Positions 53,738 to 63,662 of a DNA stretch of 64,000 nucleotides are shown here, one piece after another. The notes beneath the pieces are model-generated. The model saw only the letters and a list, made by a program, of their open reading frames with translations, was not told the origin of the DNA and searched no databases. The stretch is from an uncultured Sulfitobacter sp. (GTDB lineage: Bacteria; Pseudomonadota; Alphaproteobacteria; Rhodobacterales; Rhodobacteraceae), in NCBI RefSeq assembly GCF_947500075.1, contig NZ_CANMQS010000002.1, positions 372,001-436,000 on the forward strand, written 5' to 3'. Both the position numbers and the translations under genes were made by a program. The first letter of the stretch is position 1. Every line of letters begins with the position of its first letter.

Positions 53738-56029
53738 TTAACGGTCGTCTTTTTGGGCCGTGCCCGCCTGTTCCTGCGCCGCCTGTGTTGCCGCGGCGGA
53801 GATCGCGGCGGTGTCCTCTGGCGTGAGGTCTTCCAAGTTGCCATGGGAGGGCAGCGCCACGCGCACTTCGCGGCGGGCAAATTCCAGACCGTTTTCCTCG
53901 AAGGCGGCATTCACGCGGTTGAAGATCTCCTTGCGGATCATGAACTGCGCGCCGGGTTTGCACATGAACTTGCCCCGGATCACCATGCCGACGTCGTCCA
54001 CTTCCAGCACACCCTGGGATTTGAACGGCTGCATGAAATCGTCCTTGAACTCTTCCACCTCCAGCATGTCCTGACCGATCTTCTTGAAGATCTTCTTGAC
54101 CTTGTTGGGATCGGTGCCGAAGGGCACGGTGAAGCGCAGCTTCATGATCACCCAATCGCGGGAGAAATTCGTGACCTTGGGGATTTCCCCGTAGGGAATG
54201 GTGTGCACGGGGCCTTTGTGGTGGCGCAGCTGCATGGAGCGGATGGAGATTTTCTCCACCGTGCCCATGGTGCCCTCGACCTCCACGTATTCGCCGGTGC
54301 GGAAGGCGTCATCGACCAGAAAAAACACGCCGGAGACCACATCCGTCACCAGCTTTTGCGCGCCAAAACCAATCGCCAGACCGACGATGGAGGCACCCGC
54401 CAGCAGCGGGGTTGTATCCACGCCGATGTTGCTGAGCCCCAGGAGCAGGAACAGCACCACGATGAAGCTGCGCGCCACCAGCAGGATCAGCGGCAGGACC
54501 GTCGACAGCCGCGAGCCACCCGCACCGCCGCCGTCGCCGCCCACGTCGGCGGTGTCAGGGTCAATGCCGCTGGCTGTCATCTCTGCCGCGAGCTTGCGGT
54601 TGATGATCAGGGAGACCGCTTCATAGAGCAGATAGCCGATCGACATGATAATCAGGAATTCAATGATGGAGGCCGCGAACCGCGCACCCACCCCAGCGGT
54701 CGCGATGGCTGTGGCGCTCATCCCCCAGAATTCAGCGATGGACAGCACAACGATGGCAAAGATCACAACGCGGCCGATGCGGATATAGGCGCGTTTGGTG
54801 GCATAATAGGCGCGTTCGGCGACGCTGCCTTCGCCTGTCATCGCGGGGGTCAGGTGGCGGACAAGACCGCGAATGGCGGTGTCCATTGCGGGGGCGAACA
54901 TCAGCAACAGCATGGTCTTGTAGTGAGGGGCGCTGGCCAGCAGTTCAAAGTTCTCGTAGCTGACAACGATGTTGATGACCCACCAGACAATAACAAACAT
55001 GGCGATGTTCATGTAAGGGTAGGAGCGGGCGATGCGTTCTTCCATCGGGGTCACGTCGGGGTCCGCGCCACGCATCATCATCACGCCGTCGTCACGATAC
55101 CGCCAGAAAATCACGATGAGATAAATGTGCAGGGCAAGGTTCAGCCAGAAGGCCAGACGGGTTTCGCCCGGTGCCACGCCATTGTTCTGATTGAAAACGA
55201 CGATTGCGGCTGAAAACCCCAGCAGGAAAGCCAGCCAGAACTGGTGATAGCAAAACGCCTTCGCAGCAGGCGTGTTGACGTTCAGCAGGCGGTACTCAGG
55301 GTTCAGCGGCGCGAAGAAGAAGAACGCCACCGCCAGCATGAACCGGGGAAAGCCGATCAGATAGATGCCGATCAACTGGGTGATCGGCAAGAAGGTATCT
55401 GGCAGGATCGCGAAGCCAACCGCGCGGGCCACCAGCACAAAGACCACCACCGCGACGACCTGGGTGGTCAGCCGCTGGGTCAGAAGCTGGATGGTTTCGC
55501 GCAGGGTAAGGTTATCGGCATCGGCGGGCGGCAGGATTTGCCAATCCCGCGTCAGGCGGCGGAACAACAGTTCCGCAGCCGCGGCGATGCCAAAGACGAC
55601 AGCCATGTAGCCAAGCAGGGTCAGCAGGCCTGAGAACCCGCCGATCTTGGCATAGAAGGTCGAAAACGCTTCGCCCTGTTTGGTGAACAATACAGGCAGG
55701 CGTTCGATGGGCACGGTGATGGATTGCACCGCGCCGGAGGTGGCGTGAAAGAGGAAATCGTTGACGGCTTGATCGACTTCGACAGCGGATTCAGCAGCCT
55801 GCGTGTTGAGTTGGTCCAGCAGCAAGGCGCGCACATCCGCATCCGACAGCCGCGACAGCAAGGCATTGGCCGCTTCAGGGGTGAGCGGATCTGGCAGGGT
55901 AAGCGGCGCGTCCTGCGCGGTGGTGGAGGTGCCTGGCAGCATTTGCGCATGGCCCTGCGGGCTTGCCACCGGCGCAAGCGCGATCAAAAGGCCCATCAGC
56001 CAAATGCACAAAATCCGAAGATGTCCCAT
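53738..56029 (-). CDS. Large mechanosensitive ion channel of the MscS family
   Basis: A 763-residue membrane channel starting at ATG 56029 (MGHLRILCIWLMGLL) with a signal peptide ending around GHAQ. A periplasmic helical region (residues 30-130) is followed by about ten membrane helices; the MscS pore and beta domain are near residues 555-640 (GLAIGFGAQKLVTDVVSGVF, DDAFRTGEYVEVEG, TIPYGEIPKVTNFSRDW). It would release solutes under hypo-osmotic stress. The C-terminus is Ala/Gln-rich. A terminator upstream separates it from the lysR region. Confidence 0.93.
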   Translation of the reverse strand: MGHLRILCIWLMGLLIALAPVASPQGHAQMLPGTSTTAQDAPLTLPDPLTPEAANALLSRLSDADVRALLLDQLNTQAAESAVEVDQAVNDFLFHATSGAVQSITVPIERLPVLFTKQGEAFSTFYAKIGGFSGLLTLLGYMAVVFGIAAAAELLFRRLTRDWQILPPADADNLTLRETIQLLTQRLTTQVVAVVVFVLVARAVGFAILPDTFLPITQLIGIYLIGFPRFMLAVAFFFFAPLNPEYRLLNVNTPAAKAFCYHQFWLAFLLGFSAAIVVFNQNNGVAPGETRLAFWLNLALHIYLIVIFWRYRDDGVMMMRGADPDVTPMEERIARSYPYMNIAMFVIVWWVINIVVSYENFELLASAPHYKTMLLLMFAPAMDTAIRGLVRHLTPAMTGEGSVAERAYYATKRAYIRIGRVVIFAIVVLSIAEFWGMSATAIATAGVGARFAASIIEFLIIMSIGYLLYEAVSLIINRKLAAEMTASGIDPDTADVGGDGGGAGGSRLSTVLPLILLVARSFIVVLFLLLGLSNIGVDTTPLLAGASIVGLAIGFGAQKLVTDVVSGVFFLVDDAFRTGEYVEVEGTMGTVEKISIRSMQLRHHKGPVHTIPYGEIPKVTNFSRDWVIMKLRFTVPFGTDPNKVKKIFKKIGQDMLEVEEFKDDFMQPFKSQGVLEVDDVGMVIRGKFMCKPGAQFMIRKEIFNRVNAAFEENGLEFARREVRVALPSHGNLEDLTPEDTAAISAAATQAAQEQAGTAQKDDR

Positions 56030-56125
56030 ACCGCCCCCAGGGTTAATCGACACACCAGAGCCGCAAATCGCGCGAAGATCAATAATCGGATTGGCCTCGA
56101 CCCCCTAAATCCCTGGCACGGGGCC

Positions 56126-56154
56126 AAAAAAAAGGCCGAGCGAGATGCTCGGCC
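56126..56154 (-). terminator. Rho-independent terminator between lysR and the MscS gene
   Basis: On the minus strand GGCCGAGC-ATCTC-GCTCGGCC (56154-56134) is followed by eight T residues. It is a strong terminator, about 140 bp beyond the lysR stop, and is the 3' end of the candidate small RNA. Confidence 0.9.
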
Positions 56155-56206
56155 AAGTCCAACAGGGAGGTATGAAGTGGCGCGCCCGGAGGCTGCCCTC
56201 TTCATG
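56126..56206 (-). ncRNA. Candidate small RNA (about 80 nt) with CCUCCC segment
   Basis: The minus strand between lysR and the MscS gene shows a compact small-RNA layout: a promoter-like CTTGAAA (-35 hexamer at 56235-56240), 17 bp, then TAATTC (56212-56217); a hairpin with arms ATGAAG/CTTCAT (about 56172-56205); an unpaired ACCTCCCTGTTGGACTT; then the strong terminator. CCUCCC is complementary to Shine-Dalgarno sequences, and related CCUCC-containing small RNAs under RpoH control are known in Rhodobacter. It may instead be only the lysR 3' UTR. Confidence 0.5.
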
Positions 56207-56211
56207 ATGTT

Positions 56212-56240
56212 GAATTAGGCGGCGAAGATGTCTGTTTCAA
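56212..56240 (-). promoter_or_regulatory. Possible heat-shock-like promoter of the candidate small RNA
   Basis: CTTGAAA (TTGAAA at 56235-56240) and CCTAATTC (TAATTC at 56212-56217) are 17 bp apart on the minus strand, resembling alphaproteobacterial RpoH promoters (CTTGAAA, CYTAT). Predicted transcription would start near 56205, at the first hairpin. Confidence 0.4.
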
Positions 56241-56294
56241 GGCAGTTGGCAAACTTTGCCAAGCAAACCCGCTATGCGTCTGGCGCATATCAGG

Positions 56295-57197
56295 CTATTT
56301 TCGCTGATCTCTCAATGCTTTACGGTATGAAATGATCTCTTCCTGGACAAAGTCCCGGAAGGCGGCAACCCGCTGGGATTGGCGCAGTTCTTCGGGATAC
56401 GCCAAAAATACCGGCACCTCTGCCGACTCAGTCTCCGGCAGGACGCGGACAAGGCCTGCGAACTCCTGCACAACATAATCCGGCAGCACACCGATGCCAA
56501 GGTTGTGCAACACGCCTTGCAGCACGCCAAAGTAGTTATTCACCGTCAGGAGCGAGCGGACGTCGTTCATCAGCAGGCTCTGGATCAGGTTGAGGCCTGC
56601 GCCCACCTGATCGCTGTCGGTGTTCTGACAGATCAGGCGATGTTCGCTGAGGTCTTCGATGGAGGCAGGTGTACCGTTTTCTTCGAGGTATTTCTTGGTC
56701 GCAAACAGGCACATGCGCACGGTCATCAGCCGTTTGCGAATGAGGTCCGCCTGAGACGGCTCCTTGAACCGGATCGCCACATCCGCTTCGCGCATGGGCA
56801 GGTCAAGCACCCGTTCTTCCAGCATCAGATCGACCTTGAGGTCGGGGTATAGATCATAGAGCTTCGACAGGCGCGGGGCGAGCCAGAGCGTGCCGAACCC
56901 GGTGGTGGTGGTCACGCGCAATTCGCCGAACACTTCTTCTTCGCTGTCGCGAATGCGGGCTGCTGCCGCATCAAGCCGTTTGGTCATGGCGGAGGTCGCG
57001 TCAAACAACAGCTCCCCCTGTTCGGTCAGGATCAACCCGCGCGCGTGGCGGTGAAACAGGTTGGTGTTCAGCTGCTCTTCCAGCCCGCGCACCTGACGGG
57101 ACACGGCGGATTGGGACAGGTTCAGCTTGTCCCCCGCATGGGTCAGTGAGCCTGCATCGGCCACCGCATGAAAGATGCGCAGTTTGTCCCAGTCCAT
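56295..57197 (-). CDS. LysR-family transcriptional regulator
   Basis: A 300-residue regulator starting at ATG 57197 (MDWDKLRIFHAVADAGS) after CAGGAGAAAG. The N-terminal winged HTH (THAGDKLNLSQSAVSRQVR, residues about 21-39) is followed by a linker helix and a substrate-binding domain. It is divergent from the indolepyruvate:ferredoxin oxidoreductase gene and probably controls it; a dyad with T-N11-A geometry lies between them. The effector is unknown. Confidence 0.93.
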   Translation of the reverse strand: MDWDKLRIFHAVADAGSLTHAGDKLNLSQSAVSRQVRGLEEQLNTNLFHRHARGLILTEQGELLFDATSAMTKRLDAAAARIRDSEEEVFGELRVTTTTGFGTLWLAPRLSKLYDLYPDLKVDLMLEERVLDLPMREADVAIRFKEPSQADLIRKRLMTVRMCLFATKKYLEENGTPASIEDLSEHRLICQNTDSDQVGAGLNLIQSLLMNDVRSLLTVNNYFGVLQGVLHNLGIGVLPDYVVQEFAGLVRVLPETESAEVPVFLAYPEELRQSQRVAAFRDFVQEEIISYRKALRDQRK

Positions 57198-57297
57198 GAT
57201 ACTTTCTCCTGGCTGAGAACGTCCTACCTTATATCGGGACGGAGAACAGGGGTTGGTTTGTAAATAATGGTTAGGGCCAGGCAAAAATCTGCTATAC

Positions 57298-57316
57298 AGG
57301 TCAGCATTTGTGACCT
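57298..57316. promoter_or_regulatory. LysR-type operator candidate (AGGTCA-N7-TGACCT)
   Basis: A perfect 6-bp inverted repeat with a 7-bp spacer in the 168-bp divergent region. It contains a T-N11-A match at positions 4 and 16, the LysR-type consensus, and lies 50 bp before the oxidoreductase start and about 100 bp before lysR. Confidence 0.5.
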
Positions 57317-57365
57317 ATCATGGGTCTATATCTAGCGAACGCCAAAATGACCGGGGAGGGTCATC

Positions 57366-60300
57366 ATGACCACGCAGAAGATTTCACTCAACGACCGCTT
57401 TGATCTGGAGAAGTCGCCCGTGCTGCTCAACGGCACGCAGGCGCTGGTGCGGTTGATGTTGATGCAATCGGCCCGTGACAAGGCGGCGGGGCAAAATACC
57501 GCTGGCTTGGTCACCGGGTATCGCGGCAGCCCCTTGGGCGCAGTTGATATGCAGATGGCACGGGCGGAGAAGCAATTGGCCGAAGGGAACGTGACCTTTC
57601 AGGCCGGGCTGAACGAGGATCTGGCAGCGACGGCACTGTGGGGCGCGCAACAGGCCGAACTGCGTGGAGAGGGCAAATACGACGGCGTCTTTGGCCTGTG
57701 GTACGGCAAGGGACCGGGTGTGGACCGTTCCGGCGATGTGATGCGGCATGCGAACATGGCGGGCACCTCCGCCCTTGGCGGTGTGCTGATGGCGATGGGG
57801 GATGACCATACGGGCGAATCCTCCACCGTGCTGCACCAGTCGGAATTCGCGATGGTCGATGCCTACATGCCTGTGGTGTCCCCTGCGGGGGTGCAGGAGA
57901 TCATGGATTACGGTCTCTACGGTTGGGCGCTGTCGCGCTATGCGGGCGTCTGGGTGGGGCTGAAGACGATGAAGGACACGGTGGAGGTCACCTCCGTTGT
58001 GGATGGCGATCCGCATCGGTTGTCCTTTGTCACGCCGGATTACCCGATGCCGCAAGGCGGGTTGAATATCCGCCTTGTCGATGACCGCATCGCGCAGGAG
58101 GCACGGCTGATCGACCATAAGCGCCATGCTGCCGAAGCGTTCAGCCACGCCAACAAGATGGACAAACGCATCTGGGGCAAACCGGGGGCGAAAATCGGGT
58201 TTGTGGCGGCGGGCAAGAACTGGCTTGATCTGGTGCATGCGCTGTCGCTCTTGAACATTGATGAGAACGAAGCGGAGCGGTTGGGGATCACCACCTATAA
58301 GGTGGGCCAGACATGGCCGCTGGACATGAAGGGTTTCCACGACTGGGCCGAGGGGCTGGACCTGATCGTGGTGGTTGAGGAAAAGCGCAAGCTCATCGAG
58401 GTGCAGATCAAGGAAGCGATCTTTGATGACCGGCGCGGGCGGCGGGTGTACGGCGGCACGAAGAACGGCGAAGAGTTCTTTTCCGCGCGCTGGGCGCTTG
58501 ATCCGATTGATATTGCTCAGAAACTGGGCGACGTGCTGTGTGAAGAGGGGCGTGAGACCGACGGGATCAAAGCCGGTCTGGCACGTCTGGACGAAGCGCG
58601 GCGGGCAGATAACGCTGAGGAGTTGGCGGCGCGGTTGCCGTATTTCTGTTCGGGCTGTCCGCATAATTCATCGACCAAAGTGCCCGATGGCAGCCGCGCT
58701 TATGCGGGCATCGGGTGTCACTTCATGGCGCAGTGGATGGACCGGGAGACACTGGGTTTCACCCACATGGGTGGCGAAGGGGCGAACTGGATCGGGGAGG
58801 CACCGTTTTCCAACACGCCGCATGTGTTCCAGAACCTTGGGGACGGGACCTACAACCACTCCGGCGTGCAGGCCATTCGCGCGGCTTTGGCGGCGGGGAC
58901 GAACATCACCTACAAGATCCTCTACAACGATGCGGTGGCGATGACGGGCGGTCAGCACAACGAAGGCGATCTGGACGCGCCGCGCATCGTGGCGGAGTTG
59001 AAAGCGATGGGGGTGAAGACCCTCGCCGTGGTCTACGATGAAAAAGAGGACGTGGATTTCAACGCCTTCAAGGGGATAGAGACCTTTGAACGGGCGGAGT
59101 TGATGAACGTACAGGAGCGCTTTGCCAAGGCCCCCGGCGTCAGCGCTATTGTCTACATCCAGACCTGCGCGGCGGAAAAACGTCGCCGCCGCAAGCGTGG
59201 GTTGTTCCCGGACCCGGACAAGCGTGTGTTCATCAATTCAGACGTCTGTGAGGGCTGTGGCGATTGCGGGGTGCAGTCGAACTGCGTGTCGATTGTGCCA
59301 AAAGAGACGGAGTTGGGCCGCAAGCGGGCGATTGATCAATCGTCCTGCAACAAGGATTTCTCCTGCGTGAAAGGGTTCTGCCCGTCGTTTGTGACCATCG
59401 AAGGCGCGAAAATCCGCAAGGAGCCGACAACCGACGTGGTGATCCCGGATCTGCCCGAAGCGGATCTGCCGCCGATCAATGGCACGTTCAATGTGGTGAT
59501 TACGGGTGTCGGTGGCACAGGCGTCGTCACCATCGGTGCGGTGCTGGCGCAGGCGGCACAGATCGACGGCAAAGGTGCTGGCATGATGGAGATGGCAGGG
59601 CTGGCCCAGAAAGGCGGTGCGGTGAACATCCATTGCCGTCTGGCGGAGCGGCCAGAAGATATCTCTGCCATTCGCGTGGCGACGGGGGAGTGTGACGCGC
59701 TGATTGGCGGCGATCTGGTGACTTCGGCCGGGAACAAGACGCTTGGTTTGACGTCAGCGGGCAGGACGGGCGCGGTGGTCAACGCGCATCAGATCATCAC
59801 GGGCGATTTCACCCGCGATACGGAATTCCAGATGCCCTATGACCGGATGGAACTGGCGCTGGAAGCGCGGCTGAAGGACGATGTGGTGTTGTTTGACGCC
59901 TCGGACCTTGCCAAGGCGACGCTGGGGGATTCGATCTATTCCAACATGATGATCTTTGGTGGCGCGTGGCAGCGGGGCCTGATCCCGCTGACGCTGGAGG
60001 CCATTCAGGACGCGATCCGGCTGAATGGGGCTGCGGTGGAGCGGAACCTGCGCGCGTTTGAACTGGGGCGCTGGGCGGTGCTCTATCCGGCGGAGGCCGA
60101 GGCGGTGCTGACGCCCAATGTGATTGAATTGCCCAAGACACTGGACGAAAAGATCGCGTTTCGCAAAGACCATCTGGTGGCCTATCAGAGCAAGCGGTTG
60201 GCCAAGCGATACGGCAAGATGCTGGACGGGATTGACGATAAGGATGTGCGGGCTGCGGTGGCGGAAGGCTATCATAAGCTGTTGACCTACAAGGATGAAT

Positions 60301-60764
60301 ACGAAGTGGCGCGGCTGTTGCTGAGCAGTCGGGAGAAGGCGGAAGCGGAATTTGAAGGCGATCTGAAGCTGACCTTCAATCTGGCCCCGCCGATGCTGTC
60401 GAAGACCGGGCCGGATGGCCGTCCGATGAAGCGCGAATTCGGTCCCTGGCTGGAACGCCCTTTGCGGATGATGGCGCGGCTGAAACGCCTGCGCGGCACG
60501 CCGCTGGATGTGTTTGGCTACACGGCAGAGCGGAAGATGGAGCGGGCGCTGATCAAACAATATGAAATGGATATGAAAGCAGCGCTGCCGAAGCTGTCTG
60601 ACGCGACGCGGGATGCGGTTGTGGCGCTGGCGCGTTTGCCGCTGGATATTCGCGGCTTTGGCCCGGTGAAACAGGCTAATGAAGCCAAGGCGGCCAAGCG
60701 GCGTGAGGAGCTGCTGAGCGTGATCAATGCAGGCGGGCCACAGGTGGCGGAGGCGGCGGAGTAG
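57366..60764 (+). CDS. Fused indolepyruvate:ferredoxin oxidoreductase
   Basis: A 1132-residue single-chain 2-oxoacid:ferredoxin oxidoreductase of the type that oxidises aryl pyruvates from aromatic amino acids to aryl-acetyl-CoA. The order is a pyrimidine-binding part (GLVTGYRGSPLGAVD, around residue 46), a TPP domain (GEGANWIGEAPF and GDGTYNHSG, around 468-500), a Cys-rich ferredoxin segment (CEGCGDCGVQSNC, then CNKDFSC, around 625-675), and a gamma domain (VITGVGGTGVVTIGA, around 710; GMMEMAGLAQKGGAV). Length matches the fused IorAB family. Controlled probably by the divergent LysR gene. Confidence 0.95.
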   Translation: MTTQKISLNDRFDLEKSPVLLNGTQALVRLMLMQSARDKAAGQNTAGLVTGYRGSPLGAVDMQMARAEKQLAEGNVTFQAGLNEDLAATALWGAQQAELRGEGKYDGVFGLWYGKGPGVDRSGDVMRHANMAGTSALGGVLMAMGDDHTGESSTVLHQSEFAMVDAYMPVVSPAGVQEIMDYGLYGWALSRYAGVWVGLKTMKDTVEVTSVVDGDPHRLSFVTPDYPMPQGGLNIRLVDDRIAQEARLIDHKRHAAEAFSHANKMDKRIWGKPGAKIGFVAAGKNWLDLVHALSLLNIDENEAERLGITTYKVGQTWPLDMKGFHDWAEGLDLIVVVEEKRKLIEVQIKEAIFDDRRGRRVYGGTKNGEEFFSARWALDPIDIAQKLGDVLCEEGRETDGIKAGLARLDEARRADNAEELAARLPYFCSGCPHNSSTKVPDGSRAYAGIGCHFMAQWMDRETLGFTHMGGEGANWIGEAPFSNTPHVFQNLGDGTYNHSGVQAIRAALAAGTNITYKILYNDAVAMTGGQHNEGDLDAPRIVAELKAMGVKTLAVVYDEKEDVDFNAFKGIETFERAELMNVQERFAKAPGVSAIVYIQTCAAEKRRRRKRGLFPDPDKRVFINSDVCEGCGDCGVQSNCVSIVPKETELGRKRAIDQSSCNKDFSCVKGFCPSFVTIEGAKIRKEPTTDVVIPDLPEADLPPINGTFNVVITGVGGTGVVTIGAVLAQAAQIDGKGAGMMEMAGLAQKGGAVNIHCRLAERPEDISAIRVATGECDALIGGDLVTSAGNKTLGLTSAGRTGAVVNAHQIITGDFTRDTEFQMPYDRMELALEARLKDDVVLFDASDLAKATLGDSIYSNMMIFGGAWQRGLIPLTLEAIQDAIRLNGAAVERNLRAFELGRWAVLYPAEAEAVLTPNVIELPKTLDEKIAFRKDHLVAYQSKRLAKRYGKMLDGIDDKDVRAAVAEGYHKLLTYKDEYEVARLLLSSREKAEAEFEGDLKLTFNLAPPMLSKTGPDGRPMKREFGPWLERPLRMMARLKRLRGTPLDVFGYTAERKMERALIKQYEMDMKAALPKLSDATRDAVVALARLPLDIRGFGPVKQANEAKAAKRREELLSVINAGGPQVAEAAE

Positions 60765-60839
60765 GGGTTCACGGAACTGTTGCGTTTCGCGGATAAACTC
60801 CCACATCTGAAAGAGAGCAACCCAGAGGAGGCTGACCGG

Positions 60840-61745
60840 ATGCCCCTGACACGCCGCAGACGCCTGAACCGATCAACCCGCAAGGCGGTAAGTGACCTCA
60901 CCTATGCAGGCGCGGCCCAGACGCGCGGCGGGCGCGCGATGATCCGGTTGATGGAGAATGCCTCGGGCCGGGTGGGGCTGATCCGGCGGGCGCGGGGGTA
61001 TGAGGATGACATCCGTGCAGGGCAGGATCTGTTTTCGGTCATGGTGGATCGCTATGGGCTGAGTTTGGACGTGGTCAGCGGATCGCTGGACCTGATCCCG
61101 CGCACCGGGCCAGTGATCCTGATTGCGAACCACCCTTACGGCATTCTGGACGGGTTGATGCTGGGGCAGATGCTGGCGCAGACGCGGGGGGATTTTCGCA
61201 TTCTGGCCAATGCGGTGTTCAACCGCGCGCCGGAGCTTAACCGGACACTGCTGCCGATCAGCTTTGATGAGACCAAGGACGCGCTGGCGCTGAACCTGCG
61301 CACGCGGCGCACTGCGCTGGACTATCTGGGGCAGGGTGGCGCAATCGGCGTCTTTCCGGGAGGCACGGTCAGCACAGCGGTGAAGCCGTTCTCCCGCCCG
61401 CTCGACCCGGTGTGGCGCAGTTTCACCGCCCGTATGATTGCCAAAAGCCGCGCCACAGCGGTCCCTGTCTATTTCCACGGCCACACCAGCCGATTGTTCC
61501 AGATTGCGAGCCACATGCACTTCACCCTGCGCATGGGGCTGCTGATCAAGGAATTCCACCGCCGCGTGGATACCCCGGTGCGCGTCGGCATCGGAACGCC
61601 CCTGACCCGTGACGTTTTGGACCCGCTTGCAGGCGACGGCAAAGCGATGATGGATTTCCTGCGCAAAGCGACCTATGAGTTGTCGCCAGACCCCGTCGGT
61701 GCGTCCGATCTGGGGTTTGAGTTTGAACAACGGCATCGCGCCTAG
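60840..61745 (+). CDS. Lysophospholipid acyltransferase family protein
   Basis: A 301-residue acyltransferase starting at ATG 60840 (MPLTRRRRLNRST) after AGAGGAGG; the frame is open from a TTG at 60780. The acyltransferase motif I NHPYGILDG (HX4D, around residue 98) and the glycine-rich FPGGTVST (around 172) are present. The arrangement resembles OlsA-like or hemolysin-type acyltransferases of ornithine and phospholipid synthesis. Membrane-associated. It precedes murI by 14 bp. Confidence 0.9.
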   Translation: MPLTRRRRLNRSTRKAVSDLTYAGAAQTRGGRAMIRLMENASGRVGLIRRARGYEDDIRAGQDLFSVMVDRYGLSLDVVSGSLDLIPRTGPVILIANHPYGILDGLMLGQMLAQTRGDFRILANAVFNRAPELNRTLLPISFDETKDALALNLRTRRTALDYLGQGGAIGVFPGGTVSTAVKPFSRPLDPVWRSFTARMIAKSRATAVPVYFHGHTSRLFQIASHMHFTLRMGLLIKEFHRRVDTPVRVGIGTPLTRDVLDPLAGDGKAMMDFLRKATYELSPDPVGASDLGFEFEQRHRA

Positions 61746-61759
61746 CGTCTGAGTGAGAC

Positions 61760-62569
61760 ATGGCAGTAGGAATTTTCGACAGCGGCCTTGGCGGGCTGAC
61801 CGTGCTGAATGCCGTGCAGGCGCGCCTGCCGGAGGTGGATTTCGTCTACCTCGCCGACAGCGCGCATGCGCCTTACGGCGTGCGGACGCCGGATGATATC
61901 TACAATCTGACCACAGCAGCGGTGCAGCGCTTGTTCGATGCGGGCTGCGATCTGGTGATTCTGGCCTGCAACACGGCCTCTGCGGCGGCCTTGCGGCGGA
62001 TGCAGGAACGCTGGGTGCCGTCGGACAAACGGGTGCTGGGCGTGTTTGTGCCGATGATCGAAGCGCTGACGGAGCGGCAGTGGGGGGACAATTCCCCGCC
62101 GCGTGAGGTTGCGGTGCAGCATGTGGCGTTGTTCGCGACCCCTGCGACCGTCTCCAGCCGGGCGTTCCAGCGCGAACTGGCGTTTCGGGCGATTGGCGTG
62201 GACGTAGAAGCGCAGGCCTGTGGCGGTGTTGTGGATGCGATTGAGGACGGGGACATGATCCTTGCCGAAGCGCTGGTGCAGAGCCATGTGGACGCGCTGA
62301 AGCGCAAGATGCCGGACCCGGATGCGGCTATTCTGGGCTGTACCCATTATCCGCTGATGCAGGAGGCGTTCCAGAAAGCGCTGGGTGCGGATGTGAAGGT
62401 GTTCTCTCAGGCCGATCTGGTGGCCGAAAGCCTTGCCGATTATCTGGCAAGACGCCCGGAAATGCTGGGCAAAGGCGAGGCGGCCTGCCTGACCACGGGT
62501 GATCCCGCTCAGGTCAGCAGCCGGGCCACGCAGTTTTTGCGACGACAGATGATCTTTACTGCCGCTTAA
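61760..62569 (+). CDS. murI: Glutamate racemase
   Basis: A 269-residue cofactor-independent racemase making D-glutamate for peptidoglycan. [10 protein letters not shown] is at residues 7-16, the first catalytic Cys in [10 protein letters not shown] (around 70) and the second in GCTHYPLM (around 193). Length is normal. It is 14 bp downstream of the acyltransferase gene. Confidence 0.95.
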   Translation: MAVGIFDSGLGGLTVLNAVQARLPEVDFVYLADSAHAPYGVRTPDDIYNLTTAAVQRLFDAGCDLVILACNTASAAALRRMQERWVPSDKRVLGVFVPMIEALTERQWGDNSPPREVAVQHVALFATPATVSSRAFQRELAFRAIGVDVEAQACGGVVDAIEDGDMILAEALVQSHVDALKRKMPDPDAAILGCTHYPLMQEAFQKALGADVKVFSQADLVAESLADYLARRPEMLGKGEAACLTTGDPAQVSSRATQFLRRQMIFTAA

Positions 62570-62620
62570 ACCTGACGTACCAGACGCCCGAACAGGGCCA
62601 CTTCCCAAAGGGAAACCACC

Positions 62621-63649
62621 ATGACCTATTCCATCGCCATCCTTGGCGCCTCCGGCTATACCGGGGCTGAACTTATCCGGCTGATTGCTGGCCATTCCTC
62701 CATGCAGATCAAGGCATTGGGCGCGAACTCTAAAGCGGGTATGAGTGTTGCGGAGGTGTTCCCACACCTGCGCCAAATGGACCTGCCTGTGCTGCAAAAG
62801 ATTGATGAAATCGACTTTGACGGCATCGATCTGTGCTTTTGCGCGCTGCCGCACAAGACCTCTCAGGAAGCGATCTCGGCCCTGCCGAAGACCTTGAAGA
62901 TTGTGGACCTGTCGGCGGACTTCCGGCTGCGTGATCCGGCAGCATATGAGAAATGGTACGGCAACCCGCATACGGCCATCGCGCAGCAGGAAGAGGCGGT
63001 CTACGGCCTGACGGAATTCTACCGGGAGGAGATCCGCGCCGCCCGGCTGGTCGCGGGCACGGGATGCAACGCGGCGACCGGGCAGTTTGCCCTGCGGCCA
63101 TTGATCGCGGGTGGCGTGATCGGGCTGGAGGATATCATCCTCGACATGAAATGCGCGGTGTCCGGCGCGGGACGGGCGTTGAAGGAAAACCTGCTGCATG
63201 CGGAGCTCTCTGAAGGTTATCACGCCTATGCCCTGGGCGGCACGCACCGGCATCTGGGGGAGTTTGATCAGGAATTCTCTGCCGTGGCAGGACGGCCTGT
63301 TCAGGTGCAGTTCACGCCGCATTTGTTGCCTGTAAACAGGGGGATACTGGCCACTTCTTATGTGTCGGGTGAAGCGGATGCGATCCATGAGACGTTGGCT
63401 TCGGCCTATGCGGATGAGCCTTTTGTCGAAGTGCTGCCTTTCGGTGAGGCGCCCAGCACGCATCACGTGCGGGGATCGAACTTCTGCCATGTCGGGGTGA
63501 CTGCAGACCGGATTGCGGGCCGCGCGATTGTGGTGGCGGCCCTTGATAACCTCACCAAAGGGTCAAGCGGGCAGGCGTTGCAGAACGCCAATCTGATGTT
63601 AAATATAGCGGAGACAGAGGGGCTGATGATGGCCCCGCTCTTCCCGTAA
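62621..63649 (+). CDS. argC: N-acetyl-gamma-glutamyl-phosphate reductase
   Basis: A 342-residue NADPH-dependent enzyme of arginine synthesis. [14 protein letters not shown] (NADP loop, residues 8-21) and the active-site Cys in [14 protein letters not shown] (around 149) are diagnostic, with [12 protein letters not shown] near 207. Length is the long type. ATG 62621 follows AAAGGGAAA. It is followed by ccmE after 13 bp. Confidence 0.96.
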   Translation: MTYSIAILGASGYTGAELIRLIAGHSSMQIKALGANSKAGMSVAEVFPHLRQMDLPVLQKIDEIDFDGIDLCFCALPHKTSQEAISALPKTLKIVDLSADFRLRDPAAYEKWYGNPHTAIAQQEEAVYGLTEFYREEIRAARLVAGTGCNAATGQFALRPLIAGGVIGLEDIILDMKCAVSGAGRALKENLLHAELSEGYHAYALGGTHRHLGEFDQEFSAVAGRPVQVQFTPHLLPVNRGILATSYVSGEADAIHETLASAYADEPFVEVLPFGEAPSTHHVRGSNFCHVGVTADRIAGRAIVVAALDNLTKGSSGQALQNANLMLNIAETEGLMMAPLFP

Positions 63650-63662
63650 GGCTGATGGCGCC

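Noticed and set aside
52751-55213. 820-residue plus-strand open frame
   Set aside because: It is antisense to purL and the MscS gene; very His/Asp-rich composition and no family features.
56021-56205. 69-residue minus-strand open frame overlapping the candidate small RNA
   Set aside because: It would run through the strong terminator and into the MscS gene start, has no ribosome site, and its translation looks random.
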